Assembly: GCA_025349905.2 (NCBI GenBank) | Contig: MU624561.1 | Span: 1-56,914 of the forward strand | DNA: 56,914 nt | DNA from: Blastocladiella britannica | Lineage: Eukaryota; Blastocladiomycota; Blastocladiomycetes; Blastocladiales; Blastocladiaceae | Reading direction: 5' to 3' | Part shown: positions 22,120 to 32,518 of the stretch, piece by piece | Layout of the letters: each line of letters starts with the position of its first letter | How positions within the stretch are numbered: position 1 is the first letter of the stretch | Notes under the pieces: generated by a model | Database searches by the model: none | Told to the model about the DNA's origin: nothing | The model's input: the letters and a program-made list of their open reading frames with translations, nothing else | Made by a program: the position numbers and the translations under genes

Positions 22120-22907
22120 ATGTCACCCCAAAAAATCGTTGTATTTTCTGACTTCGACGGCACTATTTCCATGTGCGACACGGGCAACGCGCTGATTGAC
22201 GCGTGCATGGGCCTGGCGCGCCGAATGGAGCTGGACGAGGATGTACGATTTCATTTTCTAAACGTTAACTGCAGCTCATGGCCATGCACATGAAAAAAAA
22301 AGATCATTCACGAGCGCCGGACGTTCCGTGATGCAGTGCGCGAAATGTGGCGATCCGTCACACTGGATGAGGCGGGCGTCAAGCGCGCGCTGGACGGTAT
22401 CATAGTGGACCCCGACTTTGCTCCGTTCCTCGCGTATTGCGATGCCAGCGGGATTCCGGTCACTGTTCTCAGCAGGTGCGTGCCACCAATCCATTAAGTT
22501 CAATTGCCAACAACTGACGTAACGGATGCAATAGCGGCCTCGACACGTTGGTCAACCCAATGCTACGTGATGCGCTGGGCGAGCGCGCCGAAACGCTGAT
22601 GACGGTGACCAACCGCGGGGTGATTGACGCCGACGGCGTGTGGGACATTGAGTACATTGACTCGAGCCCGCACGGTCACGACAAGGCCGCGTCCATGACG
22701 CGACTGCTGGCCGAAATGGTGGTGGGCTCCCGGCCACTGGTGGTGTTCGTGGGCGACGGGGTTAGCGACATTCAGTGCGCGCGCAAGTGCGATCGGCTGT
22801 ACGTCAAGCGCGGGCTGGAACTGCACAAGTACTGTCTGACGCACGACTTGCCGCATGTGCCCTTCGATACATTTGCAAACGTGCTGGCGGACCTCAAGAA
22901 ACTGTGA
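22120..22907 (+). CDS. HAD-superfamily phosphatase (PSPase/MtnX-like)
   Basis: Exons 22120-22242, 22303-22475 and 22535-22907; 222 residues. HAD motif I is VVFSDFDGTIS with the nucleophile Asp and the acid Asp two positions later. Motif II is VTVLSSG (formed across intron 2). Motif III/IV is ASMTRLL with the GDGVSDIQCARKCD loop giving the Mg-binding acids. The cap between motifs I and II is short and helical (FRDAVREMWRSV), as in the phosphoserine-phosphatase-like subclass IB. Close relatives include fungal YNL010W-type proteins and bacterial MtnX. The physiological phosphate ester cannot be told from sequence. The gene starts 43 bp after the preceding stop on the same strand. Confidence 0.85.
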
Positions 22908-23513
22908 CGCGATTTCCAATTTATTTAAAAAATCCCGTACAGCCGCCTTTTTATTTTAATGATGGTCTTGTCTTGCAAAAAAAGCGTGCTTTTTGTGTTT
23001 GGTATTTTTTCTCATATGCGAAATTTTGTGAAAAAATATTGCAACCGTTACGGAGCTAGCGGGTAAACTGCTGATCTGGTGCTTCAAGGTCGCCACAAGT
23101 GTGGCGTAACAACAACGAAGCAAGCAAAGTGCGTCGATCGATGCCTGATTGAGGATCCAATTCAAGTGTTTGAAAAGTGCGAAGGGGCCGCCGCTGTTGT
23201 TGTTGAACGTTACTGCGATCAGGCGATAGGCGTGATCCGCGGCCAGCCGGTCGCGTTTGCCCTTTTCTTCCTTTTTTCTCGTTACATCGCTAACGCCCCC
23301 CTTTAGAAGTGCGACGTGCGTCCTACCACGTAGAAATCTTCCGGCAGTACTGCCATCTGCGTGGTAGTGTGTGCAGCAGCAGACGATCCTCCTACAAGTA
23401 GGCATCCCCTCGCTCCCCTCTTCCATCATAACTTCCCTCTCTCTTCTTTTTCCTTTCTTCTGGACTCTAAATCGGACAGGACTCGATATATTTAAAAAGT
23501 GTGATATAATTAA
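22908..23513. other. 600-bp spacer upstream of the bZIP gene, with nested palindromes
   Basis: This is the longest stretch without a gene. It contains an AT-rich first part (probable 3' UTR of the HAD gene), no tRNA-like fold, and a structured element at 23323-23367 reported separately. The last 130 bp before the bZIP ATG is CT-rich (cctctcttcttttt), a likely core promoter. ORFs crossing it have no recognisable product. Confidence 0.5.
23323..23367. promoter_or_regulatory. Nested inverted repeat upstream of bZIP gene
   Basis: Outer arms CTACCACG (23323-23330) and CGTGGTAG (23360-23367) are perfect reverse complements. Between them lies the perfect 12-bp palindrome GGCAGTACTGCC (23343-23354). 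Such an arrangement could be a paired binding site for a dimeric regulator, or a hairpin in the 5' UTR. The function is inferred only from symmetry and from its position about 150-190 bp before the start codon. Confidence 0.4.
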
Positions 23514-24995
23514 ATGTCCCACCAACCCGGGTTTCCACATGGGTTCTATTTCCATAACAGCGACCCTGCCGCATCTGCCAACACACCACCTGCCGCCGCT
23601 GCCGCTGCAGCATACCCACATACCGCAACAACACCTGTACCACCGATGCAGCCGCCTGCAACCATGTACCTCATGTCTCCAACTTTGGTTCCCACCACTA
23701 CCACAACCTATGTGCGGACTCCTCCATCAAGTGCGTTGTTCTCTTTCACTCTTTATTCCTAAGGCGACCGAACACAATGGAGCGCCACTGACTCGCATGC
23801 ACGCCCCCGCACTTTTTTTACCAACCACTTTTGCATGTTTTTCTCATTTTTTCCATTTTATCCTTGTACAGTCCCCGACTGGGCACAAATGTACCTTGGC
23901 CCTCAGTTCTCGCCGCAACCGCCGCCTCAACCCCCACAACCACAACCACAACCACCAACGACAATTCCACCACGAACGATCGCCTCACCGCCGCAGCAAA
24001 GTTTGGCGCATCCAGCCGCCGCCGGCGCGTATGAATGGATTTCGCCTCCGCCCGTTGCGACCATGCGAGTAGGAGAGCCGATTCCCCCGTTACCAATGAT
24101 CGCGGGACTGGTGCCGGTGGTCTCACAGATGATGTACCCCAGCCGGGCGCACGTGCCATTGGAGGTGACCGTTCGGCAGCAACCACAACACCAAGGAATG
24201 GGTCACGGAGGAGGGAGTGCATCCCAGCCAGCCGTCGAGTACAGATACCCCAAAGCGATTGCCGATGGCAGCAGCGGCGACAGCCATGCACTCTCATCAC
24301 CACCACTACCACCACCACCACCACCACCACTAGTCGTCGTCCGATCGCAACCAGGGGCAGCTTCATCAGCTGATCCAAACGGAGAGCCAACGCGCACGCG
24401 CACATCCAAGGTACCCGCGACCGTCAACGGGCGCCCGATCATTCTCATGGACACGTTTTCATCCAAGGCCAAGCCCACCGCCGGACTCGTCCCGCCGGTG
24501 CTCGATTACCCGAGCACCGTGATCCCACAGCACGCGCCGATCCGGCCCGTGCGACGGAAACGGCCCCGGGCCGAGTCGGACGCGTCGTCGTCGGACATTC
24601 ACCATGACCAATCTACCACTGCTGGTTCCAGCCACCATGCAAGGCATCAGGATGCCGGGAGCGACGACGATGATCACAGCGACGACAATGCGGCCATAAC
24701 GGCAACGGCGGTAGGAGGCATTCCGGCCGATATCAACATGGGCCGCACGCGCGCCGAGCGGAAACGCATTTCCAATACGTTGTCGGCGCGGCGCGCCCGT
24801 GCGCGTCGGATCGCGCTCACCGAGTATCTGGAGCGGCGGGTGATGGAGCTCGAGAACGAAAAGGCCGCGTTGGAGACGCGGCTGGATGCGTTGGAGGCTG
24901 CGGTCGAGGCGCCGTGTGGTGCGTGTGGGACCGTGCGCGATTATGATATCCAGCACCCGCACCCGCACGCGCAGTCGCCGTCGTCGGCCGAATAG
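23514..24995 (+). CDS. bZIP transcription factor
   Basis: Exons 23514-23730 and 23872-24995; 446 residues. The first 300 residues are Pro/Gln/Ala/His-rich and disordered. The C-terminal bZIP has the basic region ERKRISNTLSARRARARR (invariant Asn, Ser-Ala-Arg pattern) directly joined to heptads TEYLERRVMELENEKAALETRLDALEAAVE with Leu or equivalent at d positions. A short Cys pair (CGAC) and His/Pro tail follow. It should bind DNA as a dimer in the nucleus. The basic region is closest in pattern to GCN4/AP-1-type fungal factors, but the paralogue group cannot be fixed by eye. An acidic patch just before the basic region may be an activation segment. Confidence 0.87.
24295..24334 (+). repeat. 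CAC/CCA trinucleotide repeat in the bZIP gene
   Basis: A run of CAC/ACC/CCA triplets encodes a Pro-rich run in the disordered N-terminal region of the bZIP factor. Confidence 0.75.
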
Positions 24996-25036
24996 AAATA
25001 ATAGAATTCTTTTTGCGAGTCAATTGATTGATTATA

Positions 25037-25579
25037 ATGGAGCCCCAAATCCCGAAAGACAAGCGTTCGTTGCGCGCGTGCATGCTCTGTGGCCTCATCA
25101 AGGTGCGCGTTCCTCGGTCTCCGAGTACCACTTATCATGGCCAGTTCTCACTCCTTGATACTTGACAGAATTCAAAACAATTTTACGACGCCGGGTGCGA
25201 TAATTGCGACGAGATTCTTGCCATGCGCGGTCGCCGCGAGCAGGTCGAATACTGCACATCGACGTTCGAGGGGTATGCCATATACTCTTGGTCGAATGGT
25301 TTATATCTCACCAAAAAAATCTGTAATATCAAGGACGGTTGCATTGATTGACCCATCATTGTCATGGGTCGGTAAATGGCAGCGCATTAGTACGTTGATT
25401 ACTTTCTTTTACATGGTGGGCACTGTCAAGTTGACACTCAAATAACAATTGTCACAGACCCATATGTTCCGGGCCTGTACGCCATCAAAGTCAACGGGCA
25501 GTTGCCGGTGGGTGTGATTGACGACCTTGCAGCACGAGGGATCACGTATCGACCGCGCGATGGGGTCATGGCTGATTGA
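25037..25579 (+). CDS. SPT4: Transcription elongation factor SPT4
   Basis: Exons 25037-25102, 25169-25272, 25334-25389 and 25458-25579; 115 residues, the usual length. The zinc finger is complete: LRACMLCGLIK at the end of exon 1 and GCDNCDEILAM in exon 2 give four cysteines. YCTSTFEG, SWVGKWQRI and VPGLYAIKVNGQLP follow, as in the NusG-binding face of Spt4. SPT4 with SPT5 (DSIF) rides on RNA polymerase II and supports processivity. The start lies 42 bp after the bZIP stop on the same strand, so the promoter is very short or overlaps the upstream gene. Confidence 0.93.
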
Positions 25580-25721
25580 ATGCATTACCAACTTGATGAG
25601 GACTGTACCAGCGCTGTTAAGGTGGTCCATTCACCCTCGATCTTGGGAGGTTCAAGCGCAAGAGATGGGAAACCACCTTTCTCTCACGGATCCGGCATTT
25701 CCCCCAAAAAAAACGTAACAA

Positions 25722-27796
25722 ATGTCCAAGTACCTCAAATCGACATCTCCCAACAAATCCGGCTCCTCGTCGGTGCTGCTGCAACAGACTAGATCGCCGC
25801 CGCTGCAACCGCGGTCCAACCCGTTGTTACAAGCTGGATCCAGCCCTGATCCGTGGTCTGCAAACCGAAATGCTCCTCTGACACCCCGGACGTCGGCCCT
25901 CGAGCGCGCTCAACGGTTTCTTGCCAGTACCGCGACACCGCCGCCCTCGCGTGCCGTGCGCTTACCTGTGACGTCGTCTCCTCGTACACCCTTGAATCGA
26001 GGCAGGAAATCAGTGTCTGCCTCGTCCCTTTCGATTTCGGACGTTGAAGGATCCCTCATTTCTCTAGCTGAGAGCGAGCTGCCGTCCGCGGACGGGTCGA
26101 TCGTCATTCGCAATCCGGCAGCCAAGGCGGCCAACCGAGAAAAACCTGTTGTGGCGACGACACAAAGGTCGGCGCAGAGGAGTACTTGGCAATCGCAAAT
26201 GACGGCGCGGAAGCCCGTGGTTGAATCGTCGCCCGATGCGTCCAATCTCAGCCAATTCCTGGCGGATATGGATCACCATCAACAGCAGCGAACTCGTCCC
26301 GCACCTGCTGCAGTGGGTGATACCAACAGCTTTATCTCGATCTCGAGCTTGACGGGCGAGGTGGTCCAGGATGACGATGAAGATGCTGATGATTTGCCTG
26401 TGCACGGTCCGCCCAAACCAGTGGTCCCTGTCTCAAGCTTTGGACCTATGCCCACGGAGGTATCGGCGCAAGTGGTGGTGGCAAAACCAGCAGCAGTGGT
26501 TCCAGCAGTTGCCGTCCCTGCTGCGAGCCCAATTCGTGACAGGACAGCCCCGGTCTCGGTCGCGGCCTCTGTCGTGGACGACGAAAGCATGTCGATGATT
26601 GCAACCGAGTCCATTGCGGAAGAAGAGTCGGACCAGCAACGCTCTGCCTCAACATCGTCTGCACGATCCGGTTCACGAAGTGTCCAAACGGCGCGAACAA
26701 CCGCCTCCTCGTCGGCCGCATCCAAGTCTTCAAGCCGACTGTCGGTGGCAACGGGAAAGAGCGCCAGCACCAGCGCCAGGTCCTCCTCGTCGGCGTCGTC
26801 TTCCACTCGTCGAACCCAAACGAGCCAGCGCCGACGCAGTACCGCCCAACCGTCACTGTTACCAACCAAAGCTCAGGGAGGAGGCTACTCGGAAGACTTT
26901 GATGCGTTTGTGGACGACCCGACGACCATTTTTTCGCAGGCCGCCCCTGCGCCGCTGCCCCCGCCGCCGGCCGTCGGTGCTCGCCAACAACCGCCGGCCA
27001 CAATGCCAATGCCCCAGCGCGCAGTTGCTCCTCCTCCGAATGTCGCATCCATCGCGAATCCAGCCGCCCACCCAGTCTACATGCCCTCATTTCCGACCGC
27101 AACGAGATTCACCGCCTCTTCGATCCCATCACTGGGCACCGACGTGCTCGCGGCCTCGATCGCCGCCGCCGTCACCCACGCGCTGACGGCTATCTCTACT
27201 CTCAATGCCGTGTCACTCCCTCCGCCACCGCCCGGCGTGTACGCGGCTCCTACCGCTGTTAACGCTTCAGCGAACGTTCGTCGGAGGCGGCGAGAATGCT
27301 GTCAGTGCTGCTTGTCGTCGTGCCACGCACACGCTAGCTCGAGGAGTGCGGCCACCAATCAGGCACCCAGTGCCACGACAAAAAAGAAGGGTGTGGTGCT
27401 AGGCCAAGAGCAAATGGACGCATTGTCGGCCATGATGTCGGCGCAAATGGCGCTGGTGGATCACTTGGCGACATTTGTGGGCGAGCCTTCATCAGGTCCA
27501 CCACCGGCAACCACAACAGCGCGGCCGCCGTTTACCACGCTTGCTGCCACGCAAAAGGTATGCATTCACTTTTTTCGTTGTCGATGGATAGGGGAACTTA
27601 ACGATGTGTACTATAGTTTCTGCAACAAAACCGACCTCGGACCATCTCGTTCGAAGAGGCGTTGGCTCAGGTGCGAGAGGAGCAGCAGAATCACTCTTTT
27701 ATTGAAGAGGTGGAAGTGGAGGTGGGTCGACAGAGTCGCCGTCCCATCGATATTGCCGCTGCGTCTGGTCGGATCACACGAGCTGCAGCCGTTTGA
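25722..27796 (+). CDS. Disordered protein with a DUF4614/C19orf44-like C-terminus
   Basis: Exons 25722-27557 and 27617-27796; 671 residues. Most of it is Ser/Ala/Pro/Thr-rich and disordered, with an acidic patch (DDDEDADDLP) and a Cys/Arg patch near 27280-27320. The end is different: a helix (GQEQMDALSAMMSAQMALVD) and, across the intron, KFLQQNRPRTISFEEALAQV followed by an acidic helix. This end resembles the conserved C-terminus of animal C19orf44 (DUF4614), a poorly known protein; that link is from memory of the pattern and is tentative. No TM segment is present. Confidence 0.55.
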
Positions 27797-27918
27797 CCTT
27801 CCTTTCAACTCAACCGGATAAAATAAAAGGAAAATAGGTTCATTAAAGAGGAGGGAAAAAAAGTATTCACACATGGAGGGAGAAGGAGTCCACAAAAGAA
27901 AAGTAAACGAAAAAGCGT

Positions 27919-29115
27919 CTAGATTTGCTGCTGGACACCGGCCACGGTGACCGACGATACTGCCGATCCCTTGACGGGCGATGCCGACAAGTCAATGATA
28001 TGGCGCATGCGCTCCACCTTGGTGCGCAAGTACGCCTCCATCTCGGGGTACACGGGCGTCGCGGCAATCGCCTCGTCCGAGACCGCCGACTCGGTGCCCG
28101 ATGCGTCTTCCTCATCGTCATCGTCATCGTCGTGAACCGCATGAGGCTTGCCGGAAAGTACGTGTGCGAGCCCGTGCGGCTGACGGTGCCGGCGGCCACT
28201 ACGCGACTTGACGGTCCAGTGCGCAGGCACCATCCCCACGCGGGTGACCACGTCAATCCCGACCGACGTGATCTTCTCGAGCTTGTCGGGGTTGTTGGTG
28301 AGCAGGCGCACCTTGTCGACGCCCAGGTCGACCAGGATCAAAGAAGCCACATCGTACGTGCGCAGATCTGCCGGGTGGTTCAGCAGCAGGTTGGCGGCGA
28401 CCGTGTCGTGGCCCTGATCCTGCAAGTTGTAGGCGCTGGGGAATGGGAATTGATGATGTCAGTCCCAATCTTTTCAGTTATGAATAAAGGAAGTAGTCAG
28501 CACGGACCGAAGCTTCTCGTACAGCCCAATCCCACGGCCCTCCTGGCGCAAGTACACGACGACACCTTCGCCCGCGAGCGCCATGAGCCGCATGGCCTCG
28601 TCTAGTTGGTCGCCGCAGTCGCACCGGACGCTCGAAATCGTCTCGCCCGTAAAGCACTCGGAGTGCAGGCGCACCAGCGGGTACTCCGGCCGGGGTGCCT
28701 CTTCGTCTGCCACGGCGCTGTCAGCGGCCGGAGCCACCACGGCCGCCACCGCGGGTGGGACGGGGGACGCCGACGCGTGGCGCGGGTTGCACGCGGGCCC
28801 GCGCGAGTCGGCGACCGGGTCAGCGAGCGATGCGCCGCGGGTCAGACGATCGTCGGCGGTCTCGCCGGCCACGGGCGCGTCCACGGTGCGCGACCGGATC
28901 GCTTGCCCAAACACCAGCGCCAAATGCTCCTTGTCGTCAAGCGAGTTGCGGTACAGGTGCACGTACACGTCGCGGCCAAACCGCGTCGGAATGCGCGTGC
29001 GCACCATGCACTGCACGGTGCCTTCCGGGAGTCGCGAGTTGGAGGTCGCTGTTTCAGTGGTGCCGGTGGCACGGGCGGCCGAGACAGGAGACGGGGGGAG
29101 TGTGTTGGGTGACAT
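27919..29115 (-). CDS. RIB1: GTP cyclohydrolase II (riboflavin pathway)
   Basis: Exons (complement) 29115-28508 and 28435-27919; 374 residues. The catalytic core is complete: [12 protein letters not shown], the zinc site with ECF and VRCDCGDQ (three Cys), the [15 protein letters not shown] substrate loop, [11 protein letters not shown] across the intron, and LLTNNPDKL. It opens GTP to 2,5-diamino-6-ribosylamino-4-pyrimidinone 5'-phosphate, formate and pyrophosphate, the first step of riboflavin synthesis. As in fungi, it is not fused to DHBP synthase. Two additions are unusual: a ~60-residue Ala/Pro-rich insert just before the zinc site, and a C-terminal extension with a run of Asp/Glu (28085-28130). 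Confidence 0.93.
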
Positions 29116-29473
29116 AATTAACTTTGGTGGTATTGGTGGGAGCGCGTAATATGCTATACTTTTATGTACTATTGCAATGAAGGTGAAAAGTGAAGTGAAA
29201 GGGAAAATCACGAATGCAATTGCAAATAGAGGAGCAGATATATGAGAGGCGACTCGGCTCCCATTTTGTAATGTTTCCCTCCTACCAGGGAATTGAGCAG
29301 GAAGGGACATCGATTCACCGAGGGTTGAGGCAGATCTCGCGCGATGATTATTCACCATTATTATATCGCACCCCCATTGTAGTCGGAAGGGGATGTAGGG
29401 ATCATGATTTTCGTAAGCGTGAGGAAAATGGCGAATTTGGATCACCGATTTGTCACACACATTCATTCAAAAT
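29116..29473. other. Intergenic spacer, MFS stop to RIB1 start (both minus)
   Basis: About 360 bp, AT-rich, containing the RIB1 promoter and the 3' UTR of the sugar transporter. No riboswitch-like or RNA-gene structure is apparent by eye. An ORF over it on the plus strand has no recognisable product. Confidence 0.45.
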
Positions 29474-31157
29474 TCAGCCTGCCACAGCAGTCCGCGTCCA
29501 CCGAATGCCCAACTTGAGCTCGGCCATCACGTCCGGATTGGATCGGCCGCGGGTCTCGGGGAGCACTGCTGCCAGCGCGACCCCTGAGATCGCGAGGTAC
29601 CCAGCAAAGAACAGGAACGTGTACTCGTGGAGCGAGTCGAGCAGCAATGGGAACACAAACAGTACCACAAAGCTGGACAGCGTATTTGTCACCAGCGCCA
29701 CGGTGCTGGCGGCCGCGACACTCCGGGCGTCCGTCACCTCTCCCATCAGGATGAATGGCACGTTGGACAGCCCGAGCGCAAACACCGTCACCGCGCCCAC
29801 AAACATGATGATCGACATGACGGGCGCCTTGATCACCACCGAGACCGTAAACAGCGCTGCACACAGCGACATGGCGGCCATGGTGCCGAGGATCAGTGGC
29901 CGGCGCCCGAACCGGTCCACAATCAGGCCCGGGAAGTAGTTGATGGGAATGTTGCAGACTGTTCTTTTTCTTGATCAGCGGCTATTCCCTTTTCCCAAAG
30001 TAAAAAAAAAAATGAAACGTACAGGCAAAGGCAAGGTAAAAGACACCCGCCTGCTCCGGTGTCAGGACGAGCGTCAAGATAAAAAACGAGTAGACTGCGA
30101 AAACATATGAATGAGATTTCCCAATGACAACAAAAAAAAATGGAAACGTACCAAAATAAGTGTTGATGCCCGACAGCTGCTGAGCACTGTGCGCCAGCAC
30201 CAGGATCACAATAGAGCGGCGGTACTCGGGATCGCGCAGCAGCTGAAGGACCGACATAGACTCGGTCCTCGGCGTCGCCTCCTCCTCGGTGTGTGGTGGC
30301 GGCAAAGAGAGACCCTTGGACTCGTCTCCCTCACTACCAGAAGCAGCATTGGCGCGATCCAGCTCGATGTCGTCGTGCATCGCCACCAGCGTCAAATCGT
30401 GGCCCAGTGAGCGACGCACCGCATCAGCCTCGGCGCGCCTCCCCGCGCCCTCCAGCCATGCGGGGGACTCGGCGCAGAAATACAGACCCACCATCTGCAC
30501 CACCGATGTCAGCAATGTGAATCCCACAATCGACCGCCACGATGGCGCCGAGGCCGCCCAGAACCAGCCCGTGAGCGAAGCAATCGCCAACCCAACGTTG
30601 ATCATGGCCGACGAGATGTTACCCACACGGCCACGCAAATGTGGAGGCGAGATCTCGGACAGATACACTGGCACGATCGTGGAGAACCCAATGGCACCAA
30701 TCCCCGCCAAAATGCGACCAACCAGGAGCCACGCGTAATTGTTGGCCAGCGCAAGGGCTATCGGCGACAGGGCCAGGGGTAAAGTCAAGTACATCATGGC
30801 GCGAACACGGCCGAGCGAATGCGACATGGGACCGCTCGCCATTGCTCCCAGCACTCCTGCCAGTGGGAAGATGGCATTGGCAAACGAAAACTGGACCCGG
30901 GTCATGGGAATGCACACGGGGAGCGAAATCCCAAGGTACGGTTCTGGCGGGGCCGTTTCTGGCCAGTTCGGGTCCTTGCACGGGAGCAAGGTCGAGATAT
31001 TGTTGAATTCTCTGTAATAAAAGCATTTTGTTGGTAATTTCGTGAGGAAATGAATGTAATGCGCGTACCCGAGGTGGTAGCCATAGGCGAAAAAGCCCAT
31101 GGTGGCGACAATGGCCGAGTAGTAGAGGCGCACGGAATATGCTGCTGCTGCTGGCAT
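29474..31157 (-). CDS. MFS sugar transporter (SLC2/HXT family)
   Basis: Exons (complement) 31157-31069, 31011-30152, 30094-30023 and 29958-29474; 501 residues, phases consistent. Family marks: TM1 with GFFAYGYHLG, the TM2-3 region ending in the RVRAMMY equivalent of the GRR loop, the TM4-5 stretch GRILAGIGAIGFSTIVPVYL with SEISPPHLRG, the TM7 motif HSAQQLSGINTYF (QQxSGIN), the TM8-9 loop VDRFGRRPLIL, and LPETRGRS at the end of TM12. These are the signatures of facilitative hexose transporters in the plasma membrane. The central cytosolic loop is long and acidic. The start at 31157 is preferred because TM1 follows within 20 residues; the frame stays open upstream. Confidence 0.9.
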
Positions 31158-31364
31158 TTTGCTTTGTCCAGTCGATTTTGCTTGGTTCGGCCGTGGTGGA
31201 AGAGATTCGAGTCGGTGGCGAGTGGCACTGCACCAGTTTTTGACTTGTTTGCGCAGTCTGCGGTTCGCACTCGACAAAGGCAGGGAAATCATCCTGATCA
31301 GGCAGAACTGTGCCGTACGATCAACAACGGACAAACAGACATGTGAGAATATATTTATACATGA

Positions 31365-32415
31365 TCAATGGTGGTGCGGCATGTACGCAGCCCTCGACTC
31401 TGGCGGCGGACGTGCTCCCGGAGACGGCGATCGCGAGTATGAGCGTGACCGAGAGCGTGACCGTGACAGAGAGCGGGAGCGGGAGCGGGAACGTGACCGC
31501 ATCTGCTTGCTCCGATGCCTAACATTGCCGCGGTCCGGGTTGTGGCCGCGTCGACCGCCACGCGGAGGAGATGGCGACCGACTGGGCGATGCGTGTCGCC
31601 GGTCACCACGTCGACGTGCATCCGAATGTGGCGAGAACGACCGCGACCGCGACCGGCCACCGCCATGACGACGAAGTGCGGCGCGCGATCGCGACCAGGA
31701 CCGCGAACGAGACCCCCTGCCCCGCTTGATCGCGGGCGGAAGCGCCACCAGCGGGCGATCGCGGTCGCGCGAGTCGGCACGGCGATCCATACCGCGTCGG
31801 CGTACTGGTGGAGACCGGGACCGCGACCGGGACCGCGACCGGGAACGAGTCCGGGAACGAGACCGGGTGAACGATCGCACCACTACGCGCGGACGAGGCG
31901 ACCGCGACCGACCGCGCCGCCATTCCTCTGCCCCAGCACCAATATAATGGTCACCGCCGCCACCACGACCAGTTCGTTTTTCTTTGCGTCTGCTAGAACG
32001 CAACGAGGATACCTGTCCAAGCGCTGGCGCTGGAAGATGCTCGACCGTGGAGACACTCACTTCGGCTCCGTCAATCTCGCCGCCATCAAGCAAAGCACAC
32101 ACGTCCGATGCATCAGTGGGCGACGCCATTTTCACAAAGGCCACGCCAGGTTTGTCAAGCACAATATCGGTGACGGCGCCATACACTCCCAGAATCTGGC
32201 GCAAGTGCGGCTTGAGGACGCGCTGCGTCAATTGTTGGATCCGGAGGACCGTGTGGGCTTTCGACGGCCGCGCCGGGCTGACGGACATGCGGTCTGATTG
32301 GCTGCATTGTATAAACAATTTTTAGCAATATTTTTCTCATAATAGTAAATGTTAAAGGGTACCGAGAGCGAGAGCGGCCGTGGGGCGAGGGCGAGCCGAC
32401 GGATGGCGATCTCAT
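31365..32415 (-). CDS. RNPS1/SR45-like splicing factor (RRM plus RS domain)
   Basis: Exons (complement) 32415-32363 and 32301-31365; 329 residues. Exon 1 encodes a short RS-type start (MRSPSVGSPSPHGRSRSR). One RRM follows: HTVLRIQQLTQRVLKPHL as RNP2 region, GVAFVKMASP as RNP1 region, and LLDGGEIDGAEVSVST, a pattern close to RNPS1. The remaining ~200 residues are Arg/Ser/Asp-rich with many SR and RD dipeptides. RNPS1 is part of ASAP/PSAP and the exon junction complex, coupling splicing to surveillance. The RS domain is highly repetitive at DNA level (31420-31900). Start codon and first intron were chosen because they extend the RS character; a later Met at 32288 is also possible. Confidence 0.82.
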
Positions 32416-32518
32416 AACAGTATTGGTCAAGGTCTAAAAACACAAAATGGAAAGAGAGCATTTTGATTTTCCCATCCAACAACGTCTTGACAGGGTCGGA
32501 TCCTTCGTATAAAACCTA

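Noticed and set aside
22956..23621. Minus-strand ORF of 221 codons in the bZIP upstream spacer
   Set aside because: Overlaps the bZIP 5' exon, has a mixed polar composition, no motif and no splice support.
31437..31500. Direct-repeat array that could suggest CRISPR
   Set aside because: The near-repeats are RS/RD codons inside an open frame, spaced by six to twelve bases, without spacers; the genome is eukaryotic.
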